From: Vibrio amylolyticus
Lineage (GTDB): Bacteria > Pseudomonadota > Gammaproteobacteria > Enterobacterales > Vibrionaceae
DNA length: 64,000 nucleotides
Assembly: GCF_023145695.1 (NCBI RefSeq)
Contig: NZ_JAJHVV010000008.1
Location: 1-64,000, forward strand
Reading direction: 5' to 3'
Shown here: positions 45,217 through 54,919 of the stretch, piece by piece
How the letters are laid out: every line of letters begins with the position of its first letter
How positions within the stretch are numbered: position 1 is the first letter of the stretch
Translations under genes and position numbers: made by a program
The notes under the pieces: generated by a model
Databases searched by the model: none
Told to the model about the DNA's origin: nothing
What the model saw: the letters and a program-made list of their open reading frames with translations, nothing else

Positions 45217-45927
45217 ATGGCTACCCCTCATATTAATGCTAACCCAGGTGATTTTGCAGAAACAGTTTTGATGCCAGGCGACCCACTACGAGCAAAATAC
45301 ATTGCAGAAACATTTTTAGACGATGTTAAGCAAGTATGTGACGTACGAAATATGTTCGGTTACACAGGCACTTATCAAGGTAAAAAAGTCTCGGTAATGG
45401 GCCACGGTATGGGTATCCCTTCATGCTGTATCTATGTTCATGAGTTGATTGCTGAATACGGTGTGAAAAATGTGATTCGCGTGGGTAGCTGTGGTGCGGT
45501 GCGTGATGACGTTAAATTGATGGACGTTGTCATCGGTATGGGTGCTTCTACAGACTCTAAAGTAAACCGTATTCGTTTTAACAACCATGACTTCGCTGCG
45601 ATTGCTGATTTCGGCCTTCTAGAAGAGTCGGTGAAACAAGCTCGCATCCAAGATGTACCTGTTAAAGTTGGTAATGTGTTTTCCGCAGATCTTTTCTACA
45701 CACCAGAAGCTGACATTTTCGAGAAAATGGAAAAGCTAGGCATTCTAGGTGTTGATATGGAAGCCGCTGGTATCTACGGCGTTGCTGCTGACCTTGGTGC
45801 TAAAGCACTGACCATCTTAACGGTTTCGGATCATATCATCCGTGGTGAAAAGCTCAGCTCAGAAGATCGTCAAAAATCATTTAACGATATGATGAAGGTC
45901 GCACTAGAAACCGCAATAAATATCTAA
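45217..45927 (+). CDS. deoD: purine nucleoside phosphorylase DeoD
   Basis: 236 residues from the ATG at 45217, seven bases after GGAGA; the in-frame ATG at 45211 directly abuts that site. Hexameric-type [95 protein letters not shown]. Splits purine nucleosides with phosphate. It stands alone, so it is likely a second deoD outside the deo operon. Confidence 0.96.
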   Translation: MATPHINANPGDFAETVLMPGDPLRAKYIAETFLDDVKQVCDVRNMFGYTGTYQGKKVSVMGHGMGIPSCCIYVHELIAEYGVKNVIRVGSCGAVRDDVKLMDVVIGMGASTDSKVNRIRFNNHDFAAIADFGLLEESVKQARIQDVPVKVGNVFSADLFYTPEADIFEKMEKLGILGVDMEAAGIYGVAADLGAKALTILTVSDHIIRGEKLSSEDRQKSFNDMMKVALETAINI

Positions 45928-45941
45928 TTTCATCACATCAT

Positions 45942-45973
45942 CGGCTATTGGGTTATCTCGATAGCCGTTTATT
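45942..45973 (+). terminator. terminator of deoD
   Basis: CGGCTAT (45942-45948) pairs with ATAGCCG (45961-45967), followed by TTTATTT. It lies before the next gene, whose start should therefore be placed after it. Confidence 0.65.
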
Positions 45974-45989
45974 TCTCGAGGGGGTGATT

Positions 45990-47459
45990 GTGTCAGACGG
46001 CAAGCTACCAAAGGAAGCTGCAGGGTTACAACTCAACTTTTGTAAAACATTGGCGTGTGACAACTTTGGATTGAGCAACGCAGAACGTTATGTACTGCAA
46101 CATACGAATCCTAAACGACCAGCGATGGTGTGCCGTGAGTGTGGCGCTTTCCCCCCCTTACTTAATAACCAAGAAGTTCTTAATGAGCTTCAACGTCTCC
46201 AGCACCTCCACAGTGAGGGGCTTCCCGCTTGTCGTAATGACGAGTGCGAAAATTTTGATCTCTCCGTACATACGCATAAACACCTTTATCATGCCTTCGG
46301 TTACAGTGGCGATCGCCAGCGTTATCGCTGTAAAGCCTGCCAATCCACCTTCGTCGATAAATGGTCTGGTGGAAATAAAAATCTCACTTTTCAAGAGAAC
46401 CTTTTAGGGTTGCTGTTTATGAGTTATTCAGTAAGAGAAATCTGCCGAAAACTCTCAATTAACCCAAAAACGTTTTACGATCATGTTGATCATATTGCGA
46501 GTCGCTGCCGTCGAAAGCTTGCGATGATCGATGCTCGATGGATGAAGCATGGAGAGAGTTACCAACTCGCCTCGGATTACATGACCCTGCAACCAAACAG
46601 CAATAATGGTGTCTTTTGGATAGCGACAGGTGAAGCGAATACCGGCTATATCTTGTGTCAGCATGTTAATTACTCCGCACATGAAGAAGCAGACGGTTCC
46701 GCGGATCATGACCCTTACTCACTTCCTGCTCGGTTCGTTTCCAAGTTACACTCTTCAGAAGCAAATAGCAGCACAGACGCTCAAGCACAACCTCTTAGGA
46801 CACGGATAGACAAAAAATACCAGACGATTCTAGCGAGAGGAAATGTCGAAGATCCTATGGGGAATTTAACAAGCTTTAAGTACCCATCGAAAGGAGCACT
46901 AATTCGAGCCCCCTACACGTCCTATGCCCATTATTTACACATCCTAGAACTTTGTGATGACAGTAAACGAATCAGCCTATTTATGCCCCAAGATCCTCTT
47001 TTACGGTCGGCAGCACTGAGTGTTTGCGTACCAAGAATTTCGAGTCAAAATGTTGACTTGATGTATGTCGAAGAAGATCATGGGTGGGAAAATGGCGCGA
47101 CATTTAATAAAGTCGACATCGTACATATGGGGTGGTGGCGAGACCGTTGGGCAATCGCAAATCAGGAAGAACTCGCCAAAGGTATCTGTTACCTCGCGGG
47201 TGAGAAAACAGACCCAACCCATTGGTTACAAACCGCTTCTATTCAATACACTTCATTTTATCAACAGCGATTCCAAATCCTGTTCTCTACCTTTATCAAT
47301 GAGCCAAGACGTAAGTTACGCCCTGGTGGCATTCTGCCCATGCTCGATATTTTTAGAGCGTGGCACAATTTATGCTACCAAGATAAACAGGGGAGAACCG
47401 CCGCTCAGAACCTTGGTATAGCCGAATCACCATTGACGCTAAGAGACTTATTATCCTAG
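45990..47459 (+). CDS. transposase-like zinc-ribbon protein (domesticated IS-type)
   Basis: 489 residues from the GTG at 45990, six bases after GAGGGGG; an earlier TTG (45948) falls in the deoD terminator. N-terminal Cys pairs (FCKTLACDNFGL, MVCRECGAFPP, ACRNDECENFD, RYRCKACQSTF) form two zinc ribbons like those of IS1/IS-type InsA. A helix-turn-helix follows (SYSVREICRKLSINPKTFYDHVDHI). The last 300 residues, YQLASDYMTLQ.. and VDIVHMGWWRDRW.., look like a large, altered RNase H-like part. No terminal repeats flank the gene. I take it as an immobile, perhaps regulatory, derivative; it is not a sure call. Confidence 0.6.
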   Translation: MSDGKLPKEAAGLQLNFCKTLACDNFGLSNAERYVLQHTNPKRPAMVCRECGAFPPLLNNQEVLNELQRLQHLHSEGLPACRNDECENFDLSVHTHKHLYHAFGYSGDRQRYRCKACQSTFVDKWSGGNKNLTFQENLLGLLFMSYSVREICRKLSINPKTFYDHVDHIASRCRRKLAMIDARWMKHGESYQLASDYMTLQPNSNNGVFWIATGEANTGYILCQHVNYSAHEEADGSADHDPYSLPARFVSKLHSSEANSSTDAQAQPLRTRIDKKYQTILARGNVEDPMGNLTSFKYPSKGALIRAPYTSYAHYLHILELCDDSKRISLFMPQDPLLRSAALSVCVPRISSQNVDLMYVEEDHGWENGATFNKVDIVHMGWWRDRWAIANQEELAKGICYLAGEKTDPTHWLQTASIQYTSFYQQRFQILFSTFINEPRRKLRPGGILPMLDIFRAWHNLCYQDKQGRTAAQNLGIAESPLTLRDLLS

Positions 47460-47635
47460 GTATTCGTCGCCCTTTGTCCGTTTTCTAGAGAGGCGCGTGA
47501 ACTACCCCGTAGTTTTCGTTATATAATAGTGAAGTAGTATATACTTGTGTAAGTTAGTTAGTGCTAAATAACTAAGAATTATTATAATCTTTTATAAAGG
47601 AACGAGCCTCAAACTCATTTAGGGATAAACTAGAT

Positions 47636-49120
47636 TTGGACAAAACTCAGCACCTTCTGGAAGTTGAAATAGAACAGCTAAAAGCTCGAGTCGAATCCGA
47701 GCCAGAAAAGGTATTGGTGTCTGCTGAGCAGTGCCACATTCGAGCGACACAGACTCAGTTTCAAGAAGGCATCATACAAAGCCTGATCATCATGTCCCGA
47801 TGCTCATGGTGTCTAATGGATTATCGCAAAGGGCTTAAATACATTAAAGAAGCCTTTAACTGCCAAAACGCTCTTGATACCGACGATTACCTCCCAGAGA
47901 TTCTTCATGTACACGCCATGCAATTTTGGGGGCAAGCTAAATACTATTCCGCACAACAATATTGGATTAACGCGCTTGAGCAAGCGGCTTTGGTTGAAGA
48001 GGTTGAAATTCAAATCGAATGTCTCATTGGGCTTGGTAACGTTTGGCGTATTACTAATGAGTATAAACTGGCCTGTTCAACCCACGAACTGGCGGTAAAA
48101 GTCGCAAATAACATGCGCATCGACTGGTTAGAAGGTAAAGCGCGTATTCTTCTGGCTTGGGATCTCTATCTGCTAAACAACTTTATTGAAATGTTGACCG
48201 TACTTGATGGCGCGGAAGAAGTATTAAAAAACCACTACGATAAAACATGGAGTGCTGAGGTTTGGGACTTTAGAGGTTTGGCGTTACTCGGGCTTGAGCG
48301 TATCGACGACGCCGAACTTGCCACAAAAAAAGCCCATGACTTAGCGGTCAAAAATGACCTTGTTTGGATGAAAGCGCACTCCTACATTAGTCGAGCCCGA
48401 TTAGAGCTTCTTAGAAAAAACCCAAATAAAGCATCAGAGCTTCTTATTGAAGCTGAATATTCTGCGGTTAAATTTGATAACGGCGAGCTTCTTTCACAAA
48501 TTTGTTTCCAACAATCTTTAGTCGCCGAGCAGCAAGATGATTTTGAAAATGCATTTGTCGCGTTTAAAAAATACCGCAAATACTCACTCGAAATGCTCAG
48601 AGAACAAACGGCGCGTGTTGGCCTAGATAAGGCACGTACATCGAAACGACAACTAGAGCAACGAGCAAGAAAGCTGATTAATCGCATTCGCGGCCAACAT
48701 GAATTTGATCCAGAAAAACACTTAACCAATATGGTGTCCGAAACCTATTGGTGGGAACAACTTGTTCTCTTTAAAACCGAGTTAAAACGCTCTAATCACG
48801 CCATTATCATTATTCAGCATAAAGAAAATGCCTACTTAGACGTATGCACACAGATTGCTCACTCCTTGTGTAATCATCAAGACCTTCTTTCTAGATTGAG
48901 TGGCGATAGAATAGCCCTCCTGCTCAGTGACAAAGACGATGTCGCAAAGCAAGTTTTTCAGATTTTAGCCAAAATGATCGAAATATACCCTTGGAGCCGT
49001 AAAGGGCTCAATAGCACCCTTCCAAAAGTGATCCTACAAGACATCCTTACTTTTCCATTCACGCTCGAGCAGCTGGAAGAGAGCCTAGATTCGGAGGAGT
49101 CCAATGGAATTATTAATTAA
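47636..49120 (+). CDS. TPR protein with degenerate GGDEF domain
   Basis: 494 residues from a TTG at 47636, ten bases after AGGGA; the next in-frame Met is near residue 49. Residues about 10-330 are TPR-like helices. Then a coiled coil (RTSKRQLEQRARKLINRI), then from about 362 a stretch with GGDEF-domain spacing: HLTNMVSETYWWEQLVLFKTE..AIIIIQHKE, and LLSRLSGDRIALLLSDKDD, where the signature loop is S-G-D-R (422-425) in place of GGD/EEF. Catalysis is therefore lost. The stop overlaps the start of the next gene by 17 bases, giving a coupled pair with an intact GGEEF protein. Confidence 0.75.
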   Translation: MDKTQHLLEVEIEQLKARVESEPEKVLVSAEQCHIRATQTQFQEGIIQSLIIMSRCSWCLMDYRKGLKYIKEAFNCQNALDTDDYLPEILHVHAMQFWGQAKYYSAQQYWINALEQAALVEEVEIQIECLIGLGNVWRITNEYKLACSTHELAVKVANNMRIDWLEGKARILLAWDLYLLNNFIEMLTVLDGAEEVLKNHYDKTWSAEVWDFRGLALLGLERIDDAELATKKAHDLAVKNDLVWMKAHSYISRARLELLRKNPNKASELLIEAEYSAVKFDNGELLSQICFQQSLVAEQQDDFENAFVAFKKYRKYSLEMLREQTARVGLDKARTSKRQLEQRARKLINRIRGQHEFDPEKHLTNMVSETYWWEQLVLFKTELKRSNHAIIIIQHKENAYLDVCTQIAHSLCNHQDLLSRLSGDRIALLLSDKDDVAKQVFQILAKMIEIYPWSRKGLNSTLPKVILQDILTFPFTLEQLEESLDSEESNGIIN

Positions 49121-50684
49121 TAAAATATCGGATTCCGGCCTAGATGCTTCCTCAGTATCTGGGGAAGAAGCGATTATTTTTTGGAACCATGTTCGGCAGC
49201 ATATCGCTTCGACCAGCCAAGAGCGTGCGCAAACATACATAATCAGTGCTGAATATCGTTCTGAACTCAAACAGTTCCAAGCGTGTATCGATGAACTCAA
49301 ATTGGCTCTAGGGCAACTTCAATTACCCGGCGATGCAGAAACTATACTATCGGTAAAAAATAGTCTCAGTGAGCATCTCGTTGATATCGGTGATTACTCG
49401 TCCGCACTATCTGAATACAGCTCCTCCTCAGCAATCGCTGTGGAACATGGTTTTATTGATGCGTATGCCCTTTCAATATTAGGGATGGGTAACTTATGTG
49501 ATGCTTATGGCGACCATAATCGTGCGCTTCGCTATTACCAAAAGATTGATGGTATCGACCACGCTATTTCCAGTCGCTCATTGCGGTTAAGATATAAGCT
49601 TTATATGCTCTCGTGCTATATCGAGTTGGGGCGAATCGCTGCCGCTAACGATCTAATTAGAGAATGCGAAGAGCTCAGTATATTAGTGAGCAATAAAATC
49701 CTTGCGGGTCAGATTCACTTATATCAAGCAAAGCTTAACCGCCAGCAAGGCAACAGCCACGACGCGCTGCTTTCCATTTCCAATGTTCAATACAGTTCAG
49801 GTAACATCAATTCATCTTGGCTTTCTAGTATGGTCCGCCTTGAACTTGCATACTGTCTGGGCGACGTGAATAAACCTCAACTTGCAAAGTTAGTTCTTCA
49901 CCATGTTAGTAAGCGGATCAAGCTCGATTCCGCACCTATTCTCTCTAAGCGCCTGTTTGATTCGTTAAGTGATATTTGTGAGATTCAGGGGGACTATAAA
50001 CAGGCACTGCATTATCAGAAAAAAGGCTATCGGATAGAGTCGGACTTAATGAAGAACATCCCGATTACTGAACTTGGTGCGAGTCAATTACGCCGACTTT
50101 CTCGATATGAGTTGCAACTCAAACTTATTCTTTCTGAAATTGAGAATAAAGAGCTGAAAGAGACCACAGAAAATCAGAAAAACACCGTTAAAAAGCTCCA
50201 ACAAGACGTCTTTACCGACCCTCTAACGGCTCTTCATAACCGACGTTGGTTAGATGTGAAGCTCAAAGATATGCTTCTCCATGAAACACCGTTCGCCTTA
50301 ATGGTTATTGATATCGACCATTTCAAGTCCATTAACGATGAACTTAGCCATTTGGTCGGTGATAAAGCCATCGTTAACGTCTCTCATGAACTCTCAGCCT
50401 ACTTCCGTTTTAGAGGCGCCTCGTGCGTACGTTTTGGCGGTGAAGAGTTCTTAGTGATCCTAGAAAAGGCCTCACTCGAGCAAGCAGAAATGCACGCGGA
50501 AAACTATCGAGAGCGGATTTTCCAATTTGGTTGGCAGGATATACTCGGTGAACGTGGTCTTACGGTAAGCGTGGGTATCACACTCCATCGCGAAGGCGAA
50601 AACACACAACGTACATTCTATCGCGCTGATAAAGCACTTTATCGTGCCAAAGCCAACGGTCGAAACCAAGTCTGTTGTGAATAA
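49104..50684 (+). CDS. TPR-containing diguanylate cyclase (GGEEF)
   Basis: 526 residues, GGAGG before the ATG. Residues about 25-330 are TPR helices, a coiled coil follows (SEIENKELKETTENQKNTVKKLQQ), and then a full GGDEF domain (about 370-526): DPLTALHNRRWL, VIDIDHFKSINDE and VRFGGEEFLVIL, ending in ADKALYRAKANGRNQV. It should make c-di-GMP. No RxxD inhibitory site lies before GGEEF (FRGA instead), so product inhibition may be absent. No transmembrane helix, so it is cytoplasmic. Co-transcribed with the inactive paralogue before it. Confidence 0.92.
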   Translation: MELLINKISDSGLDASSVSGEEAIIFWNHVRQHIASTSQERAQTYIISAEYRSELKQFQACIDELKLALGQLQLPGDAETILSVKNSLSEHLVDIGDYSSALSEYSSSSAIAVEHGFIDAYALSILGMGNLCDAYGDHNRALRYYQKIDGIDHAISSRSLRLRYKLYMLSCYIELGRIAAANDLIRECEELSILVSNKILAGQIHLYQAKLNRQQGNSHDALLSISNVQYSSGNINSSWLSSMVRLELAYCLGDVNKPQLAKLVLHHVSKRIKLDSAPILSKRLFDSLSDICEIQGDYKQALHYQKKGYRIESDLMKNIPITELGASQLRRLSRYELQLKLILSEIENKELKETTENQKNTVKKLQQDVFTDPLTALHNRRWLDVKLKDMLLHETPFALMVIDIDHFKSINDELSHLVGDKAIVNVSHELSAYFRFRGASCVRFGGEEFLVILEKASLEQAEMHAENYRERIFQFGWQDILGERGLTVSVGITLHREGENTQRTFYRADKALYRAKANGRNQVCCE

Positions 50685-50717
50685 TAAAGGGTCTATCGTA
50701 GACCCTCATCTTACATT

Positions 50718-51602
50718 CTATAAAAAGAACAACGATATTCCGAGCAACGCAAACAGAGTCCCAAATAAGCTCTGTTTGCTGATGGCTTCCCTCTTAATCG
50801 CATAAATGACGAGCATAAATAGTGGACTCGTCGCAATGAGTGTTTGCGCGATGGCTGGATTCGCGTGTTTCAAAGCAATCTGCTGTAACCATAAAGCCAA
50901 AAATGTACCGACGAAAATCGCACAAAATAACCACCAAAATGATCGATTGGTCATGGACTTTAGGTTTGACTTGATAGATTGAAAAGGCTTTTGTTCAACC
51001 CAGCCAATAATGAGTACGACGGCTAAAACACCAACCGATAGTCGAATTAATGCACCAAGCAAAGGCGGAAGGTTTCCTGCAACCAGAGCATAATGAGAAA
51101 TCACGACCCCACTCGCCTGACATACACTCGCCACCAATCCGTAGCCAACCCCAGCTCGAGACACAGAGCCTGAATCTTTAGTCGGCTGAAACACCACAGA
51201 GGCCACCGCAATTGTTGTAATGACCACACCTAACCAAGCTTGTATCGATATGACTGTCCCTAAAAAAACCAAGGCGAGAACACCAGATAAAGGCGGAGCA
51301 AGCGATTCTAAAAGCAGCGTTTTGTTCGGCCCAATTCGTTTCAGAGCGGCAAAATACGCAGAATCCCCAATCGCAATACCAACAATACCTGAAATCGCTA
51401 AGATCCAAAGATACAAAGGCGTTAAGGTAAATTCAGGCATCGGCATCAATGGGAGAACTAGAAGCATCATTGCCGATGCTATTGTCCCTTTAACAATATT
51501 GAGCTGCATTGCCGAAAACTGATGACTAAATTGGCTATATATCCAAGTTGCTACTGCCCAAACTAGCGCCGCTGATAACGCAGCAAGCTCTCCATAAAAC
51601 AT
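50718..51602 (-). CDS. EamA/DMT family transporter
   Basis: 294 residues from the ATG at 51602, six bases after GGAG; seven extra codons upstream lack support. Ten hydrophobic helices in two EamA repeats (ELAALSAALVWAVATWIYSQFSHQ and VGYGLVASVCQASGVVISHYALVAG). Family exports metabolites such as amino acids; substrate unknown. Convergent with the cyclase gene. Confidence 0.9.
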   Translation of the reverse strand: MFYGELAALSAALVWAVATWIYSQFSHQFSAMQLNIVKGTIASAMMLLVLPLMPMPEFTLTPLYLWILAISGIVGIAIGDSAYFAALKRIGPNKTLLLESLAPPLSGVLALVFLGTVISIQAWLGVVITTIAVASVVFQPTKDSGSVSRAGVGYGLVASVCQASGVVISHYALVAGNLPPLLGALIRLSVGVLAVVLIIGWVEQKPFQSIKSNLKSMTNRSFWWLFCAIFVGTFLALWLQQIALKHANPAIAQTLIATSPLFMLVIYAIKREAISKQSLFGTLFALLGISLFFL

Positions 51603-51787
51603 CTTAATCTCCACTTTTCCCAATGCATGAGCACTATTTGCTCATAATCATGGAAACAATTGAAAAGGTCACTAACAACGCCCAAATTACTGAATTTTCT
51701 CTATACATTTAAATGGTAATTACATATCTTTTACATAATGCAGTAACTATTTGCATACGTTAGCATTTTTGACACAAGGAAGTACTT

Positions 51788-52180
51788 ATGTTTCTCGATT
51801 ATTTCGCCCTTGGCGTTCTTGTTTTTGTCGCCCTAGTTATCTTTTACGGCATCATTGTCATTCACGACATCCCTTACGAAATCGCGAAAGAACGCGAACA
51901 CCCACATCAAGACGCGATTCATTACGCAGGTTGGGTTAGCCTATTTACGCTCCATGCTATCTGGCCATTTCTATGGATATGGGCAACATTATGGAGAAAA
52001 GAGCGAGGCTGGGGCTTTAGCAAGCTTGAAGCTGAACAGCACGATCTTCATCATCGTGTCGACAAGCTTATTGATCAGGTAGAAAAGCTACAAAATGAAG
52101 TTGCAGATCTAAAAATGCAATCGCTCGATATCGATGTTGATGCATCAGCACAACCTACGCAAAACAAGGAGGAAAAATAA
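51788..52180 (+). CDS. yiaW: DUF3302 inner-membrane protein YiaW
   Basis: 130 residues. MFLDYFALGVLVFVALVIFYGIIVIHDIPYEIAKEREHPHQDAIHYAGWVSLFTLHAIWPFLWIWATLWR aligns closely with E. coli YiaW: two helices with a short polar loop. A helical, acidic tail follows. Function unknown; always next to YiaV. Its stop overlaps the start of yiaV by one base. Confidence 0.93.
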   Translation: MFLDYFALGVLVFVALVIFYGIIVIHDIPYEIAKEREHPHQDAIHYAGWVSLFTLHAIWPFLWIWATLWRKERGWGFSKLEAEQHDLHHRVDKLIDQVEKLQNEVADLKMQSLDIDVDASAQPTQNKEEK

Positions 52181-53310
52181 TGGATTTACTATTAATTCTA
52201 ACTTACGCCGCCTTCTGTATTGCGATTTTTAAGATCTTTAACATCCCATTAAACAAATGGACGGTACCTACAGCCGTGCTTGGTGGGGTGGTATTAATTG
52301 GTACGCTCATATTATTAATGAACTATAACCATCCGTTTACTCAGATTGGTAATCAAGTTTATTCAACAACACCAGTCGTTTCAGGGGTTCGAGGCCGAGT
52401 AATAGAAGTACCCGTCATACCGAATCAACCGCTAAAACAAGGGGACGTGTTATTTAAGATTGATCCAATTCCATTCGAAGCTGAAGTTGCAAAAATTCGC
52501 GCTAAAGTGAAAGAAGCAAGCCAAGACGCTTTAGGCTTAGAATCTGGTGTTTCAGAAGCTCAATCAGAGCGATTTAAAGCTATCGCTGAACGAGATAAAG
52601 CGCAGCGTGAATATGATCGTTATCAGAGAGGTTTTGATAAAGGCGCATTTACAGAGCAGCAACTTGATACAAGACGCCAAGCGTTTAAAGCAAGTCAAGC
52701 CGCGTTAGAAGTTGCAGAAGCTCAGGTAGAACAAGCAAAGATCTCTCTTAATTCAGAGATCGGTGGAGAAAATACTGCCGTTGCAAGTTTACTCGCCGAC
52801 CTTCGAAAAGCTGAATTCAACCTTGAACAAACAGTTGTGACCGCGCCTACCGATGGTTACGCCACTCAACTCGCACTAAGGCCCGGTGTGATGGCGGTTC
52901 CTTTACCATTAGCACCAGTCATGACGTTTGTGCACTCTGAAGAAAAGATCTATACCGCTGCATTTCGTCAGAACTCACTTCAACGCTTACAACCGGGTCA
53001 TGAAGCTGAGTTTCTTTTCAGGGCACTCCCTGGGCGTGTGTTTAAGGGTGAGGTAATAGAAGTGCTTCCTGCTATTGGTGAAGGCCAATTCCAAGCGAGA
53101 GGCGCTCTACTCGGTACAGAAGCTCTGCGCACCAATGGCCGCGTACTGGTATCATTGCGTATTACCGATGACTTATCTGATTATCATTTACCAATGGGTA
53201 CAGCAGTAGAAGTGGCGGTTTACTCTGAAAGTTTTACTCACGTATCGATTATGCGTAAAGTTTTGATTCGTATGAAGAGTTGGCAGAATTATCTATACTT
53301 AGATCATTAA
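52180..53310 (+). CDS. yiaV: HlyD-family membrane fusion protein YiaV
   Basis: 376 residues. N-terminal helices (about 2-22 and 29-47), then a lipoyl/hairpin region (VRGRVIEVPVIPNQPLKQGDVLFKIDP), an alpha hairpin of about 70 residues (SEAQSERFKAIAERDKAQREYDRYQRG) and a beta-barrel. The C-terminus HVSIMRKVLIRMKSWQNYLYLDH matches E. coli YiaV almost word for word. It should span the periplasm and join an inner- and outer-membrane partner; no TolC or inner-membrane pump is adjacent. Confidence 0.93.
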   Translation: MDLLLILTYAAFCIAIFKIFNIPLNKWTVPTAVLGGVVLIGTLILLMNYNHPFTQIGNQVYSTTPVVSGVRGRVIEVPVIPNQPLKQGDVLFKIDPIPFEAEVAKIRAKVKEASQDALGLESGVSEAQSERFKAIAERDKAQREYDRYQRGFDKGAFTEQQLDTRRQAFKASQAALEVAEAQVEQAKISLNSEIGGENTAVASLLADLRKAEFNLEQTVVTAPTDGYATQLALRPGVMAVPLPLAPVMTFVHSEEKIYTAAFRQNSLQRLQPGHEAEFLFRALPGRVFKGEVIEVLPAIGEGQFQARGALLGTEALRTNGRVLVSLRITDDLSDYHLPMGTAVEVAVYSESFTHVSIMRKVLIRMKSWQNYLYLDH

Positions 53311-53399
53311 CCTGTTTCGATTTTTTAACATCAACGACTTGCGAGCATCAATATGATGCTCGCTTGCTTTAGACAAAAGGCTACGAGAGAGGGTTACCT

Positions 53400-54269
53400 T
53401 TGAACACGTCAAAACTGTCTACTTCAGCGCTTGCCAAAGTTCGAGAAATGGACGCTAAATCCCTCTTTTCTGACTTAAAAAAAGCAGGCTATATTAATCG
53501 CTATGAAGAGAAGTGGGTTCTCACCCAGCTAGGCAGCAAGTTTGGTGGTGAATATTTTGAACACCCTAAATTTGGCATCTATATTGTTTGGCCTGAAAAG
53601 CTACTCATTGACATAGACCGCTATAGCGGAGAGCTGCTCTCAGCGACAGATATTGGTGGTAAGTTCAACCTCAATGCAAAGAAGATCAACCAGCTACTTA
53701 GCGAGCTTGGTTGGATCACGAAAAATGCTCAAGGCTGGAAGTTAACCCATACAGGGGCTGCAGTTGGAGGTGTCCAAAAAGAGAATCCATCGTCTGAGCA
53801 GTTCTTTACGTTATGGCACGATTCCATCATTAAAAACAAACACCTCAAACAATCTGTTATTGAATTTCTTGGTCAAGATGCTGCCGAGCATTCTACCGAT
53901 AAATCTATTTTTAATTTCCGACAAAAGTTTGAAGCAAAACATCGAACCTTAGACGGGCATTATGTTTGTTCCGTGGGTGAGCTACGTATCGATAATTGGC
54001 TCTATATGAATGGTATTCCCCACGCGTACCAACGACTGTTACCGATAGAAGCAACCGTTCTCAGCGGCTTTTACCTACCTACAGGTAACGTTTACCTGCA
54101 ATACTGGGGAGGAGACATTGAAAACCCTAATAGTGAGCTTATCGCTTCAATTAAAAAACACTATCAACAAAATAACCTCAACTTAATCGAAATATTTCCA
54201 AAAGAAAGTGAACAACTAGATGACATATTGCCGAAAAGGTTGAGAGAGTTTGGGGTTAAAGGCTATTAA
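53400..54269 (+). CDS. winged-helix protein with C-terminal nuclease-fold domain lacking key residues
   Basis: 289 residues from a TTG at 53400 after GAGAGGG. Two antirepressor-like winged helices: residues about 20-70 (DLKKAGYINRYEEKWVLTQLGSKFGG) and 77-125 (LLSATDIGGKFNLNAKKINQLLSELGWITKNAQGWKLTHTGAAVGG). The C-terminal 110 residues follow the helicase-linked PD-(D/E)XK pattern: VCSVGELRIDNWLYMNGIPHAYQ, then LSGFYLPTGNVYLQYWG where active family members have PDFYLP and IEYWG. Asp is replaced by Gly and Glu by Gln, so the fold is likely kept but inactive. DNA binding without cleavage is my inference. Confidence 0.65.
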   Translation: MNTSKLSTSALAKVREMDAKSLFSDLKKAGYINRYEEKWVLTQLGSKFGGEYFEHPKFGIYIVWPEKLLIDIDRYSGELLSATDIGGKFNLNAKKINQLLSELGWITKNAQGWKLTHTGAAVGGVQKENPSSEQFFTLWHDSIIKNKHLKQSVIEFLGQDAAEHSTDKSIFNFRQKFEAKHRTLDGHYVCSVGELRIDNWLYMNGIPHAYQRLLPIEATVLSGFYLPTGNVYLQYWGGDIENPNSELIASIKKHYQQNNLNLIEIFPKESEQLDDILPKRLREFGVKGY

Positions 54270-54485
54270 GGAAAACGTAGCAAGTCGCAATCCAATTAAA
54301 AGCACTTAATGTAGATGTAGACCAACTTAATTAGTCAAAACCACAATTGATGAGCTAAACAGTGACGATACCTATCGCGGATAACTAGAGGTTCCTTCAT
54401 AGAGTGCTCACCAAAACTAAGTACATTCAATCTCAATAGGCGCGACTAATTAACTCAAACACCGTCACTATAATCGCTCTATACT

Positions 54486-54917
54486 CTAGCGATAAGAAGA
54501 ATACTTAGCCGCAGCCGCTTCTTCTTTTGGTACAATCGTTTTTCCAATTGGCGCAAGAGAAATCAACGCCAACTTCAAATGCTGAAGGGCAAATGGAATA
54601 CCAATAATCGTAATAAAGCAGGCCACTGCCGACATAATATGGCCGATAGCAAGCCAAACACCTGCTAGTAAGAACCAGATAACATTTCCGATTAAACCAA
54701 ATGGTCCGGTACCGATATCAACTTCATTTCCAAGCTCATCTCTGGCGATCGCTTCTTGGCCAAATGGAAAGAACGAAAAATTACCCATCACAAAACAGGC
54801 TCGTCCCCACGGAATCCCGATGATACTAATAAACGCTAGCAAGCCAAACATCCACCACATCAGCCCCATAAACACGCCGCCAAATAAAAACCAAATAATA
54901 TTACCTAATGTACGCAT
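54486..54917 (-). CDS. yccF: YccF-type inner-membrane protein
   Basis: 143 residues with two repeated membrane modules: NIIWFLFGGVFMGLMWWMFGLLAFISIIGIPWGRACF and NVIWFLLAGVWLAIGHIMSAVACFITIIGIPFALQHLKLALISLAPIGKTIV. Matches the YccF pattern. Function unknown. Begins two bases after the monooxygenase-like gene, so the two are one operon. Confidence 0.9.
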   Translation of the reverse strand: MRTLGNIIWFLFGGVFMGLMWWMFGLLAFISIIGIPWGRACFVMGNFSFFPFGQEAIARDELGNEVDIGTGPFGLIGNVIWFLLAGVWLAIGHIMSAVACFITIIGIPFALQHLKLALISLAPIGKTIVPKEEAAAAKYSSYR

Positions 54918-54919
54918 GT

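Noticed and set aside
45948..45989. Longer start (TTG at 45948) for the zinc-ribbon gene
   Set aside because: These codons lie in the deoD terminator hairpin; the GTG at 45990 has a good GAGGGGG site.
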